Origin: JALHST01 sp038316335
Lineage (GTDB): Bacteria; Bacteroidota; Bacteroidia; Flavobacteriales; Flavobacteriaceae
Length of the DNA stretch: 27,010 nt
NCBI GenBank assembly: GCA_038316335.1
Contig: JBBQAM010000053.1
Coordinates: 1 to 27,010, forward strand
Direction of reading: 5' to 3'
Part shown: piece after piece, positions 1-8,396 of the stretch
How positions within the stretch are numbered: position 1 is the first letter of the stretch
Layout: each line of letters begins with the position of its first letter
The notes under the pieces: model-generated
Database searches by the model: none
What the model was told of the DNA's origin: nothing
What the model saw: only the letters and a program-made list of their open reading frames with translations
Made by a program: the position numbers and the translations under genes

Positions 1-252
1 TAAGGGGAGATCTAGTTGCGTATTATACAATAATAACGTGTTCTCCTCCGAAACTTCCAAGGCATACCCGCCGTCATTAAAGATAAATTTGGCGTGCCCT
101 TTTAAACAAAAATGAAACTGAATAAAACTGCTGCTTATTTCCCTTGCAATTTTTTTGGTGACTGCCGTGTCGTTCTGGATTTTCAAAACATAAAAGCCGT
201 TTTCGACCAAAACTTCGTCATATGAACCTGATGCGACATTTTTTTCTATCAT
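1..252 (-). CDS. AraC-family transcriptional regulator, N-terminal part only (runs off the window)
   Basis: Reading the minus strand from the ATG at 252 gives 84 uninterrupted codons to the window edge, beginning MIEKNVASGSYDEVLV and continuing with FIQFHFCLKGHAKFIF. This resembles the N-terminal cupin-like sensor half of flavobacterial AraC-type regulators that lie divergently beside hemA. The C-terminal helix-turn-helix domain would lie outside the window, so the DNA-binding half is not seen. The gene is head-to-head with hemA, separated by about 200 bp. Divergent placement suggests, but does not prove, that it controls the heme operon or itself. The family call rests on remembered similarity of the N-terminus and on context; another cupin-domain protein is the main alternative. 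Confidence 0.72.
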   Translation of the reverse strand, partial: MIEKNVASGSYDEVLVENGFYVLKIQNDTAVTKKIAREISSSFIQFHFCLKGHAKFIFNDGGYALEVSEENTLLLYNTQLDLPL

Positions 253-404
253 ATTTTTCTTAAATGAACTGCTTCTATTGAGAACCCTTCTAAATAAATA
301 GCGGCGATTATACAATAATTCCCCTAAAAATAAGGTTTTAATCAAGTATTTCATCGAAAAAAACTGGAAAAAGCATGAATCGACACTAATTGTTCCTACA
401 GCGT

Positions 405-435
405 TACTTTTGTTAGTCGATTGCGTTTATTTTTG
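405..435 (+). promoter_or_regulatory. Candidate hemA promoter -7 boxes
   Basis: Two perfect matches to the Bacteroidota -7 consensus TAnnTTTG occur in the gap before hemA: TACTTTTG at 405-412 and TATTTTTG at 428-435. They would place transcription starts roughly 35 and 13 bases before the ATG at 455. I see no convincing TTTG -33 element at the usual spacing for either, so which one is used is open. Confidence 0.45.
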
Positions 436-454
436 TGACCGTTCCCGAGTGTCC

Positions 455-1711
455 ATGAAAGATTATCACATTTCGAAACACAATTCTTTTTATACCATAG
501 GCCTAAACCACAAAAAGGCCGATGCCGATGTACGTGGGAAATTTAGTCTGGACGATGCCGGAATGGATACGATTCTTGAGCAGGCCAAACTTGAGGAGAT
601 CGACGGTCTATTGATAACGGCTACCTGCAATCGCACCGAACTTCACGGTTTTGCGCAACATCCTTACCAACTGATAAAATTGTTGTGCAATAACACGTTG
701 GGCAGCGTAGAGGAATTTCAGGAAGTTGCTTATGTTTATAAGAATAAGGACGCCATTAGTCATCTGTTCAAGGTCGGTACGGGATTGGATAGTCAAATTC
801 TTGGAGATTTTGAAATCATCAGCCAACTCCGGCAAAGTTTCAATCGCTCTAAAAAACACGGCATCGCAAACCCTTTTGTGGAGCGTTTATGTAATTCGGT
901 CATACAGGCTAGTAAGCGCATCAAAAACGAAACAGGGATATCGTCAGGTGCTACTTCGGTCGCATTTGCATCTGTGCAATATATCTTAAAGAATGTCCCG
1001 GACATAGCTACAAAGAACATAGTACTCTTCGGAACTGGAAAAATCGGCCGGAATACCTGTGAAAATCTGATCAAGCATACCAAAAATCCGCATATCACCC
1101 TTATTAACAGGACCAAGGACAAAGCAGAAAAAATAGCTGGTAAATTTAAATTACAAGTGAAGGATTTTGGAGAACTACAGACCGAAATTCGTTCTGCCGA
1201 CATATTGGTTGTGGCCACAGGCGCAAAATTCCCGACAATTTCAAAAGAGTTGATCTATACGAATAAGCCCCTTTTGATCTTAGATCTTTCGGTGCCCAAA
1301 AACGTATCGGGCGATGTGATGAACTTGAAAAATGTCACGGTAATCCATTTAGACCAACTTTCCCAAATGACTGATGAGACCTTGGAAAATCGAAAAAAAT
1401 ACATTCCAAAGGCAGAGCAGATCATCGAAGAGGTGAAAGAGGATTTCACACTGTGGTTGGAAACCCGAAAATTTGCCCCGGTAATCAAGGCCCTCAAGAA
1501 AAAATTGAAAACCATGAAAGAGGAGGAACTTGATTTTCAAAGTAAAAAACTGGCCGATTATAATATGGAACAGGCCGATATTATTTCAGAACGTATCATC
1601 CAAAAAATTACCAAGCAGTTTGCCAATCACCTTAAGGATTCGAATACCGATGCCGATGAGAGCCTTGAGCTTATACGAAAGGTATTTCAATTAGAAGTAT
1701 ATTCAAAATGA
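455..1711 (+). CDS. hemA: Glutamyl-tRNA reductase
   Basis: HemA reduces glutamyl-tRNA(Glu) with NADPH to glutamate-1-semialdehyde, the first committed step of the C5 heme pathway. The 418-residue product has the full family layout. The catalytic domain carries the nucleophile Cys58 in TATCNRTEL and the GTGLDSQILGD block near 108-118. A Rossmann NADPH domain follows with FGTGKIGRN near 194, and there is a C-terminal helical dimerisation region. I start at the ATG at 455, because the family begins a few residues before the FYTIGLNHK strand; an upstream TTG at 410 would add 15 atypical residues. The stop overlaps the hemC start as ATGA, implying translational coupling. It is the first gene of the heme operon and is divergent from an AraC-type regulator. 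Confidence 0.97.
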   Translation: MKDYHISKHNSFYTIGLNHKKADADVRGKFSLDDAGMDTILEQAKLEEIDGLLITATCNRTELHGFAQHPYQLIKLLCNNTLGSVEEFQEVAYVYKNKDAISHLFKVGTGLDSQILGDFEIISQLRQSFNRSKKHGIANPFVERLCNSVIQASKRIKNETGISSGATSVAFASVQYILKNVPDIATKNIVLFGTGKIGRNTCENLIKHTKNPHITLINRTKDKAEKIAGKFKLQVKDFGELQTEIRSADILVVATGAKFPTISKELIYTNKPLLILDLSVPKNVSGDVMNLKNVTVIHLDQLSQMTDETLENRKKYIPKAEQIIEEVKEDFTLWLETRKFAPVIKALKKKLKTMKEEELDFQSKKLADYNMEQADIISERIIQKITKQFANHLKDSNTDADESLELIRKVFQLEVYSK

Positions 1712-3288
1712 CCAAGATTATACGCATCGGGACGCGCGATAGTGAATTAGCGCTATGGCAGGCCCATGCCGTTAAAAGTAGGCTAGAAGCCCTAGGGCTA
1801 GCCACCGAACTGGTTCCCGTAAAAGCCACTGGCGATCTTGAATTGGATAAACCCCTCTATGAACTGGGTGTCACCGGTATTTTTACAAAAACATTGGATG
1901 TCGCCATGCTACAAGGCGAAATCGATATTGCTGTACATTCCTTAAAGGATGTTCCAACAATATTACCAAAAGGTATTGTTCAAGCTGCCGTCCTAGAAAG
2001 GGGGAATTTTTTAGATATCCTTGCATTCAAGGACAACGAAGAGTTTTTGGCACAACCTAATGCAATCATCGCAACTGGAAGCCTTCGCCGAAAGGCACAA
2101 TGGCTTAATCGATATCCCACGCATACCGTGGTCGATTTAAGGGGCAATGTAAACAGTCGCATTCAAAAACTCAAAAACCATGATTGGAATGGTGCAATTT
2201 TCGCCGCAGCCGGATTGGAGCGCATCGGCATTGAGCCTGAAAATACGATTGGGCTGACCTGGATGGTCCCAGCACCCGCCCAAGGAGCGGTTGTCATTGT
2301 TGCGCTGGAAAAAGATGAAGAAATCCGAACTGCCTGTAAGGCGCTCAACCATGCGAATACCGAACGATGCACCAGCTTGGAACGCAGATTCCTGCATCTT
2401 TTGGAAGGTGGCTGCACAGCGCCAATCGGGGCCTTGGCCTATATCAGCAACGAGGAGATCACCTTTAAAGGCGTTCTTCTCAGTAAGGATGGTTCAAAAA
2501 AATTGGAAGTCACTAAAACAATTCCTATAGGGGAAGAAATCGATTTAGCACGCGTCTGCGCAGAAAGTATCCTAAGCAGGGGGGGCAAACGCATTTTAAA
2601 GGATTTTCAGGAACCCGACCGAAAATTAAATGTATATGTCACCAAAAAACTCACCCCTATACAACAAAAGTCATTTAACAAAAAAATTGTGATGGGTTCA
2701 GCTGACTTTATAAAAACAAGTCCGTCCCGAATTCCTCCAACTACGTTCAAGATTCCTTTGCAAAATGTAATTATAACCAGCAAAAATGCGATAGAATCCC
2801 TTTTGATAAGTGTCCCACCTGAGCAATTGAAATTTAAAAATATTTATTGCGTTGGAAGACGCACCAAACGTGCGATTGAAGAACAGATAGGTCCTGTCAC
2901 CTATGTTGCTAAAAATGCGAAATTATTGGCCGAATATTTGGTCGAGTATATGGAGGGATTGGAAGTGACCTATTTTTGCAGTACGATTCGAATGGATGAC
3001 CTGCCAGCACTATTGGAAGCGAATTCTATTAGGGTGAATGAGATTGAGGCCTATAGCACTAAGCCTACTCCACATGCGGTCGAAGACGGTATCGAAGGCA
3101 TCCTTTTTTTTAGTCCTTCAGGCGTTCAAAGTTTTTTAATGCTCAACACCCCAAGAAAGATTGCCTACTGTATCGGTGAAACCACGGCAAGAGAAGCCCG
3201 TACCTATTTTAAGGAAGTCAAGATTGCTAAAATACCAAGTATTGAAAGTGTCATCGCCTTGGTGAATGAAGACTATGCTGAAAAGTAA
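1708..3288 (+). CDS. hemC-hemD: Fused porphobilinogen deaminase / uroporphyrinogen-III synthase
   Basis: This 526-residue protein combines two consecutive heme enzymes. Residues 1 to about 300 are hydroxymethylbilane synthase: GTRDSELALWQA at 8-19, HSLKDVPT with the catalytic Asp81, the GSLRRKAQ block at 124-131, and Cys236 in LEGGCTAPIGA, where the dipyrromethane cofactor is attached. Residues from about 308 to the end match the weakly conserved HemD fold, with FFSPSGVQSFL and CIGETTAREAR near the C-terminus. HemC polymerises four porphobilinogens and HemD closes the ring to uroporphyrinogen III; fusion could help pass on the unstable linear intermediate. The reading frame is continuous, with no stop between the domains. 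The start overlaps the hemA stop (ATGA). Confidence 0.95.
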   Translation: MTKIIRIGTRDSELALWQAHAVKSRLEALGLATELVPVKATGDLELDKPLYELGVTGIFTKTLDVAMLQGEIDIAVHSLKDVPTILPKGIVQAAVLERGNFLDILAFKDNEEFLAQPNAIIATGSLRRKAQWLNRYPTHTVVDLRGNVNSRIQKLKNHDWNGAIFAAAGLERIGIEPENTIGLTWMVPAPAQGAVVIVALEKDEEIRTACKALNHANTERCTSLERRFLHLLEGGCTAPIGALAYISNEEITFKGVLLSKDGSKKLEVTKTIPIGEEIDLARVCAESILSRGGKRILKDFQEPDRKLNVYVTKKLTPIQQKSFNKKIVMGSADFIKTSPSRIPPTTFKIPLQNVIITSKNAIESLLISVPPEQLKFKNIYCVGRRTKRAIEEQIGPVTYVAKNAKLLAEYLVEYMEGLEVTYFCSTIRMDDLPALLEANSIRVNEIEAYSTKPTPHAVEDGIEGILFFSPSGVQSFLMLNTPRKIAYCIGETTAREARTYFKEVKIAKIPSIESVIALVNEDYAEK

Positions 3289-3363
3289 GTGATCAGGCAA
3301 CTAGTATAAATACAGTTTAAAGAATTGATATCAGACATGCCAAGGCATATTTAAGAGGTAATA

Positions 3364-4392
3364 ATGATAAAAAATGATCTTTTCTTACGAGCGCTCAAAG
3401 GCGAAACCGTCGAAAGGCCACCTGTGTGGATGATGCGCCAAGCAGGGCGTTATTTACCCGAATTTAGGGAAATACGTGAGAAATACGATTTCTTTACGCG
3501 TTGTCAGACCCCTGAATTGGCTGCCGAAATAACGGTTCAACCCATACGAAGATTTGGTATGGATGCCGCCATTCTTTTTTCGGATATTTTGGTCGTTCCA
3601 CAGGCTATGAACATTGAAGTGCAGATGAAACCTAATTTTGGTCCTTATTTGCCGAGTCCCATTCGAACCCAAAAGGATGTTGACAAGGTCATTGTACCCG
3701 ACGTTACAATTGCGCTAGACTATGTGTTCCAAGCCATCAAAGTCACCAAGGAAAAATTGAACGAGGAAGTTCCGTTGATAGGCTTTGCGGGCTCCCCATG
3801 GACACTGTTATGCTATTGCGTTCAAGGTCAGGGTAGTAAAACCTTTGACCAGGCCAAGGAATTTTGTTTTACACAGCCAATTGCCGCCCACGCGCTCTTG
3901 CAAAAAATAACCGACACGACCATAACGTACCTAAAGCAAAAGGCCAAGGCGGGCGTAAATGCAGTGCAAGTATTCGATTCATGGGGGGGTATGTTATCTC
4001 CTACTGATTACACCGAATTTTCATGGAATTACATTCAGCAGATTATCGATAGCTTGAAGGACGAGGTTCCAGTAATCGTATTCGGCAAAGGATGCTGGTT
4101 TGCTTTGAGTGAAATGGCGAAATCAGGTGCGGCAGCCCTTGGGGTCGATTGGACATGTTCAGCCCAAAATGCACGTCATTTTACGGGTGGCAACATAACA
4201 TTACAAGGTAATTTCGATCCAGCAAGACTCTTGTCTCCTCCTTCGCAAATCAAGAAAATGGTGTCCCAAATGATCAATGACTTCGGGAAAGATAAATATA
4301 TCGTCAATTTAGGGCACGGCATCTTACCGAACGTGCCGTTAGAAAATGCAAAGGCCTTCATTGACGCGGTGAAGGAATGGGAGGCTAAGTAG
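3364..4392 (+). CDS. hemE: Uroporphyrinogen decarboxylase
   Basis: HemE removes four acetate carboxyls from uroporphyrinogen III to give coproporphyrinogen III, with no cofactor, in the cytoplasm. The 342-residue length is standard. Visible signature residues are Arg26 and Arg30 in MRQAGRYLPEF, Asp74 in LFSDILVVP (the pyrrole-binding Asp), the GFAGSPWTLL block near 140, and His318 in NLGHGILPNVP. The start is supported by an AGAGGT Shine-Dalgarno-like run just before the ATG, unusually clear for this phylum. It lies 75 bp after hemCD with no terminator visible between them, so it is probably in the same transcript. Confidence 0.97.
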   Translation: MIKNDLFLRALKGETVERPPVWMMRQAGRYLPEFREIREKYDFFTRCQTPELAAEITVQPIRRFGMDAAILFSDILVVPQAMNIEVQMKPNFGPYLPSPIRTQKDVDKVIVPDVTIALDYVFQAIKVTKEKLNEEVPLIGFAGSPWTLLCYCVQGQGSKTFDQAKEFCFTQPIAAHALLQKITDTTITYLKQKAKAGVNAVQVFDSWGGMLSPTDYTEFSWNYIQQIIDSLKDEVPVIVFGKGCWFALSEMAKSGAAALGVDWTCSAQNARHFTGGNITLQGNFDPARLLSPPSQIKKMVSQMINDFGKDKYIVNLGHGILPNVPLENAKAFIDAVKEWEAK

Positions 4393-4439
4393 CTTGCAAT
4401 GCGGACATATCTGAATGGCTCAGACTAAAAAAATGCAAC

Positions 4440-4973
4440 GTGATTTTTGATTTTGATACATATATCATTGAACCTATTCAGAGAAAAGACGCATGGAAAA
4501 TTTGTGATTTTATTACCGTGAATGCCGATAGGTTGAAACGTTTCTTCCCAAATACCTTAAAGCAAAACCTTACGCCAACTTTATCCGAAATTTTTGTCGA
4601 CCATAAAGTAAAACAATTCGACCGTAAAGAAGAGCTTCTTTTTGCGTTAAAAGACGTCGAAAAACGAACAATTTTAGGTCTTGTTTATATCAAGGAAATT
4701 AATTGGCATACACAGCAAGGGGAAATCGCCTACTGTATCGGCTACCAGTATGAAGGAAAAGGCTGGATGACCAATTCTGTCTCAGCCATTTCTAACTATG
4801 CCATTACCCATCTGGCACTGACCAATCTACAGATTATCGCGCATAAAAGTAACTTCGCAAGCGTCAGAGTTGCCGAGAAATGTGGTTATATTTGGGCGCG
4901 AACAGTCCCCAAGAAATTTACTCCACCCAACGAAGCTTCATTAGATATGGAGTTGTATGAGTTAATCGTATGA
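4440..4973 (+). CDS. GNAT-family N-acetyltransferase (RimJ/RimL-like) inside the heme operon
   Basis: The 177-residue product looks like a RimJ/RimL-type GNAT acetyltransferase. It starts IIEPIQRKDAW, has the beta-strand QGEIAYCIGYQYEGKGWMT with the acetyl-CoA pyrophosphate loop Q-x-x-G-x-G at 103-108, and the late motif VRVAEKCGYIWARTV. The substrate is unknown; members acetylate protein N-termini, amino acids or small amines. No in-frame ATG exists between the hemE stop and the conserved N-terminus, so translation most likely begins at the GTG at 4440. The stop overlaps the hemF ATG (ATGA at 4970-4973), so its production is tied to heme genes. Whether it acts in heme metabolism is not shown by the sequence. 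Confidence 0.88.
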   Translation: MIFDFDTYIIEPIQRKDAWKICDFITVNADRLKRFFPNTLKQNLTPTLSEIFVDHKVKQFDRKEELLFALKDVEKRTILGLVYIKEINWHTQQGEIAYCIGYQYEGKGWMTNSVSAISNYAITHLALTNLQIIAHKSNFASVRVAEKCGYIWARTVPKKFTPPNEASLDMELYELIV

Positions 4974-5872
4974 AAGATAAATTCTTCAGTTATATACAAG
5001 CACTTCAGGAAATAATCACCGCCAAACTTGAAAAGGTAGATAGTATTGCGAAATTTCGTGAAGATCGCTGGGAACGACCTGAAGGTGGGGGTGGTCGTTC
5101 AAGGGTCATAGAAAATGGCGCTGTATTTGAAAAAGGGGGTGTCAATATCTCAGCAGTACATGGCGAGCTGCCCAAGAGCATGCAAGCCTATTTTGGCGTT
5201 GGGGAAGCGAATTTTTATGCTTGTGGCCTAAGCCTTGTATTACATCCTAAAAGCCCAATGGCGCCAACAGTGCACGCAAATTGGCGTTATTTTGAGTTGT
5301 ATGATAAAATGGGGAATTTAGTCGATCAATGGTTCGGGGGAGGCCAAGATCTGACCCCCTATTATTTGTTCGATGAAGATGCCATACATTTCCATACCGT
5401 AAGTAAAAGAGCCTGTGATGCCCATGACCCTAACTATTATGCAGCGTTCAAAAAGAAATGTGACGACTATTTCTGGAATTCCCATAGAAATGAAGCGCGG
5501 GGTATAGGTGGACTTTTTTTTGACTATTGTAGGGCTACAAAAGACATAACCATTGAAGATTGGTACAATTTTGTCGTCGAAATCGGGGATAGTTTTTTAG
5601 AGGCCTATGTACCCATCGTGGAAAAAAGAAAGAACGTACCCTATTCCCAAACCCAACGTGATTGGCAGGAAATTCGTCGTGGTCGCTATGTAGAATTCAA
5701 TCTTGTACATGACAAGGGAACGCTTTTCGGATTAAAGACCAATGGGCGTATCGAGAGTATTTTAATGAGCCTTCCTCCCCATGTACAATGGCGGTATGAT
5801 CATCATCCGCCCGCAGGTAGCGAAGAGCAACGTTTATTGACGATATTAAATAAGCCCTTGGAATGGGTCTAA
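4970..5872 (+). CDS. hemF: Oxygen-dependent coproporphyrinogen III oxidase
   Basis: HemF oxidatively decarboxylates two propionates of coproporphyrinogen III to vinyl groups using O2, giving protoporphyrinogen IX. The 300-residue protein contains the characteristic blocks in order: GGVNISAVHGELP, HPKSPMAPTVHANWRYFE, FGGGQDLTPYY, RNEARGIGGLFFDY, then RRGRYVEFNLVHDKGTLFGL and ESILMSLPPHVQW. It is unrelated to the radical-SAM enzyme HemN, so this step depends on oxygen. Its start codon overlaps the acetyltransferase stop, and hemB follows after 43 bp. Confidence 0.97.
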   Translation: MKDKFFSYIQALQEIITAKLEKVDSIAKFREDRWERPEGGGGRSRVIENGAVFEKGGVNISAVHGELPKSMQAYFGVGEANFYACGLSLVLHPKSPMAPTVHANWRYFELYDKMGNLVDQWFGGGQDLTPYYLFDEDAIHFHTVSKRACDAHDPNYYAAFKKKCDDYFWNSHRNEARGIGGLFFDYCRATKDITIEDWYNFVVEIGDSFLEAYVPIVEKRKNVPYSQTQRDWQEIRRGRYVEFNLVHDKGTLFGLKTNGRIESILMSLPPHVQWRYDHHPPAGSEEQRLLTILNKPLEWV

Positions 5873-5915
5873 TTATTCACGTTTTTCGTTTAACTTTAAA
5901 TTAAAAACCCGAACC

Positions 5916-6905
5916 ATGTACCCATTAATAAGAAACCGGAGGCTACGAAATTCAGATGCGATTCGCAGATTGGTCAGGGAGACGATACTACGCCCAGACG
6001 ATTTTTTGGTTCCCCTCTTTGTGGTTGAAGGGAAGGGCGTTCGGGAAGAAATCGCTTCTATGCCCAACTACCATCGTCTCAGTCTTGATTTATTGGAAAA
6101 GGAAGTCAAGGAACTTTGGAAAATGGGACTTTGTGCAGTACTCCTTTTTGTTAAAGTCCCTAATAATCTTAAGGATAACAAGGGATCGGAAGCCTTAAAC
6201 CCGAATGGTCTTATGCAATTGGCTGTAAAAACAGTCAAAAATGCATGTCCGGAGATGCTGGTAATGACCGATGTGGCCCTAGACCCCTATTCTTCATACG
6301 GCCATGATGGTATTGTTGAAAACGGACGGATCTTGAACGATGAAACGGTGCAGATTTTGGCCGAAATGAGCATATTACATGCCTTATCAGGGGCTGATTT
6401 CGTTGCACCTAGTGATATGATGGATGGTCGCATCCTGACCATTCGAGAAGCATTGGACGAAGAGGAATTAATCCATACGGGCATTATGAGCTATAGTGCG
6501 AAATATGCCAGTGCATTTTACGGCCCTTTTCGCGATGCCCTAGATTCTGCGCCCGTGCATAAAAAGAACGTTCCCAAAGACAAGAAGACGTATCAAATGG
6601 ACTTTGCAAATCGCTTTGAGGCCATAAAGGAATCCCAAATGGATATCGATGAAGGTGCCGATATAATTATGGTCAAACCGGGGCTGTGTTATTTAGACAT
6701 CGTTCGGGAAATTCGCAACGAGGTCGATGTACCCCTTGCGGTCTATCAGGTCTCCGGGGAATATGCCATGATCAAGGCCGCCGCCGAAAAGGGTTGGTTG
6801 GATCATGATGCAGTCATGATGGAGCAGCTCATTGCCATAAAAAGGGCGGGAGCCAATATCATTGCAAGCTATTTCGCCAAAGATGTAGTTCGGTTGATCA
6901 ACTAA
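5916..6905 (+). CDS. hemB: Porphobilinogen synthase (delta-aminolevulinic acid dehydratase)
   Basis: HemB condenses two 5-aminolevulinates to porphobilinogen. The 329-residue protein has both Schiff-base lysines: Lys196 in MSYSAKYASAFYGP and Lys254 in IIMVKPGLCYLD. The metal-site segment reads DVALDPYSSYGHDG (120-132), where zinc enzymes have a Cys-rich version, so this is the non-zinc, magnesium-type enzyme as in Pseudomonas. It is the last gene of the operon although its reaction comes before HemC. A hairpin terminator is not obvious in the following 157 bp. Confidence 0.97.
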   Translation: MYPLIRNRRLRNSDAIRRLVRETILRPDDFLVPLFVVEGKGVREEIASMPNYHRLSLDLLEKEVKELWKMGLCAVLLFVKVPNNLKDNKGSEALNPNGLMQLAVKTVKNACPEMLVMTDVALDPYSSYGHDGIVENGRILNDETVQILAEMSILHALSGADFVAPSDMMDGRILTIREALDEEELIHTGIMSYSAKYASAFYGPFRDALDSAPVHKKNVPKDKKTYQMDFANRFEAIKESQMDIDEGADIIMVKPGLCYLDIVREIRNEVDVPLAVYQVSGEYAMIKAAAEKGWLDHDAVMMEQLIAIKRAGANIIASYFAKDVVRLIN

Positions 6906-7062
6906 AATCGAATAGCAAGTAGCACGATTCATTGTTCCATTAACGGAGGTATGGGATGCGCCTTGTAAAAGCGCCCAGGAAGCAGATAAATCGCCAAATG
7001 CGAACTTAAATCATAAATTTCCCGAGTGAACGCGTCTTGATGTATCGCGATCCCAAGCAAGC

Positions 7063-8394
7063 ATGATGAGGAATTCATTTTTTATACTTATTGGTTTATT
7101 TTTAAACTTTAGTGCCGCACAGGAAGGTGCTCCCAGACCATTGGAAGCTATTTCGAATCCTGAATTAACCTATGGCACTCCATCCGATGTGGGTCTGGAT
7201 TCCTTGTATATAAATACAAAGGTAGATTCAATAATAAACAATGGAATACTGCAAAAGGCATACCCTGGGGCTCAGATTTTAGTTGCTAAAAATGGAAAAA
7301 TCATCTTTCACAAAGCGTATGGGTACCATACCTATGACAGCATACAACCGGTTGCCTTAAATGATATGTATGACTTAGCCTCGGTAACCAAGATCATGGG
7401 GCCATTACCGGCAATCATGAAATTGGTCGATGAGAACAAACTTGATTTAGACGCACCTTTTAGTACCTATTGGAAACCATGGCGCCATTATAAATTCAAA
7501 AGGAATCTTACCCTCCGGGAAATTTTGGCGCATCAAGCCGGCCTGGTACCCTATATTGTCTTTTTAAATGAGGTAATCAAAAGAAACGGCAAAACAAAAA
7601 ATCGGTTTGTTCGAAAAATTCAATCCCATCGATTCAATAAGGAAGCCTATCCAGATCTTTATGTGAAAACTCGCTTTAATCATAAAATGTACCGTATAAT
7701 AAATCGTTCTGACGTACCCCTTGAACGGAAATACAAATACTCGGGACTCGCTTTTCTGATTTTCCCAAAACTTATCGAACAATTGACCGGGCAATCGTAC
7801 CAGGAATATCTCACTTCAAATTTTTATGGCCCACTTGGCGCTAAAACCCTTACGTATCTGCCGAGCATGAAAAATTACTCGAACCCCATTGTTCCCACTG
7901 AAATAGATACGATTTTCCGGCATACTTTGACACGAGGTTGGGTGCATGATGAAAATGCCGCACTTCTCGGCGGAGTATCGGGCAATGCCGGGCTTTTTTC
8001 TACGGCACCTGATTTGGCGAAAATGATGCAACTTTACCTTAATTATGGAGTCTATGGTGGGCGACGTTATATTTCTGAAAAAACGCTACTTGAATTTACG
8101 CGCGTGCAATATCCAGGAAACGGGAACCGACGGGGATTGGGATTTGACAAACCCGAACTCAACAATGCCGAATTATCATTGAAAGACGCCTATCCTGCAC
8201 CCGAAGTCAGTCCGGAAAGCTTCGGACATAGTGGTTTTACGGGTACTTTTGTATGGGCCGATCCAAAAAACCAATTGGTATATATATTTTTATCCAACCG
8301 CGTATACCCAACCCGTGACCAGCGTGCCCTGTACACGCTAAATATTCGTCCGGCCGTTCAACAGGTTTTTTATCAAGCAACTATACACGACTAA
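7063..8394 (+). CDS. Secreted serine hydrolase of the class C beta-lactamase (CubicO/AmpC) family
   Basis: A 443-residue protein with an N-terminal signal peptide (hydrophobic FFILIGLFLNFSAAQ, likely cleavage near residue 20), so periplasmic or secreted. The penicillin-binding-protein-like fold is shown by Ser107-x-x-Lys110 (SVTK), Tyr226-Ser-Gly as the YxN/YSG element, and His389-Ser-Gly as the third motif. Substrates in this family include D-amino-acid peptides, esters and beta-lactams; the sequence does not decide. Its sequence resembles the C-terminal serine-hydrolase half that some Bacteroidota fuse behind a GH3 N-acetylglucosaminidase, hinting at peptidoglycan turnover (from memory). 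A 59-residue insert-like basic stretch near 170-215 separates the motifs. The ogt gene follows after two bases. The TAAATTTC at 7014-7021 could be a -7 box. Confidence 0.88.
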   Translation: MMRNSFFILIGLFLNFSAAQEGAPRPLEAISNPELTYGTPSDVGLDSLYINTKVDSIINNGILQKAYPGAQILVAKNGKIIFHKAYGYHTYDSIQPVALNDMYDLASVTKIMGPLPAIMKLVDENKLDLDAPFSTYWKPWRHYKFKRNLTLREILAHQAGLVPYIVFLNEVIKRNGKTKNRFVRKIQSHRFNKEAYPDLYVKTRFNHKMYRIINRSDVPLERKYKYSGLAFLIFPKLIEQLTGQSYQEYLTSNFYGPLGAKTLTYLPSMKNYSNPIVPTEIDTIFRHTLTRGWVHDENAALLGGVSGNAGLFSTAPDLAKMMQLYLNYGVYGGRRYISEKTLLEFTRVQYPGNGNRRGLGFDKPELNNAELSLKDAYPAPEVSPESFGHSGFTGTFVWADPKNQLVYIFLSNRVYPTRDQRALYTLNIRPAVQQVFYQATIHD

Positions 8395-8396
8395 CT

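Noticed and set aside
410..454. TTG-initiated N-terminal extension of hemA by 15 residues
   Set aside because: The extension is not family-like, and both perfect -7 boxes lie inside it or at its edge; the ATG at 455 gives the expected N-terminus.
6945..6980. Possible terminator after hemB (GGG..GCGC with GCGCCC)
   Set aside because: The stem is short and bulged, with no T-run after it.
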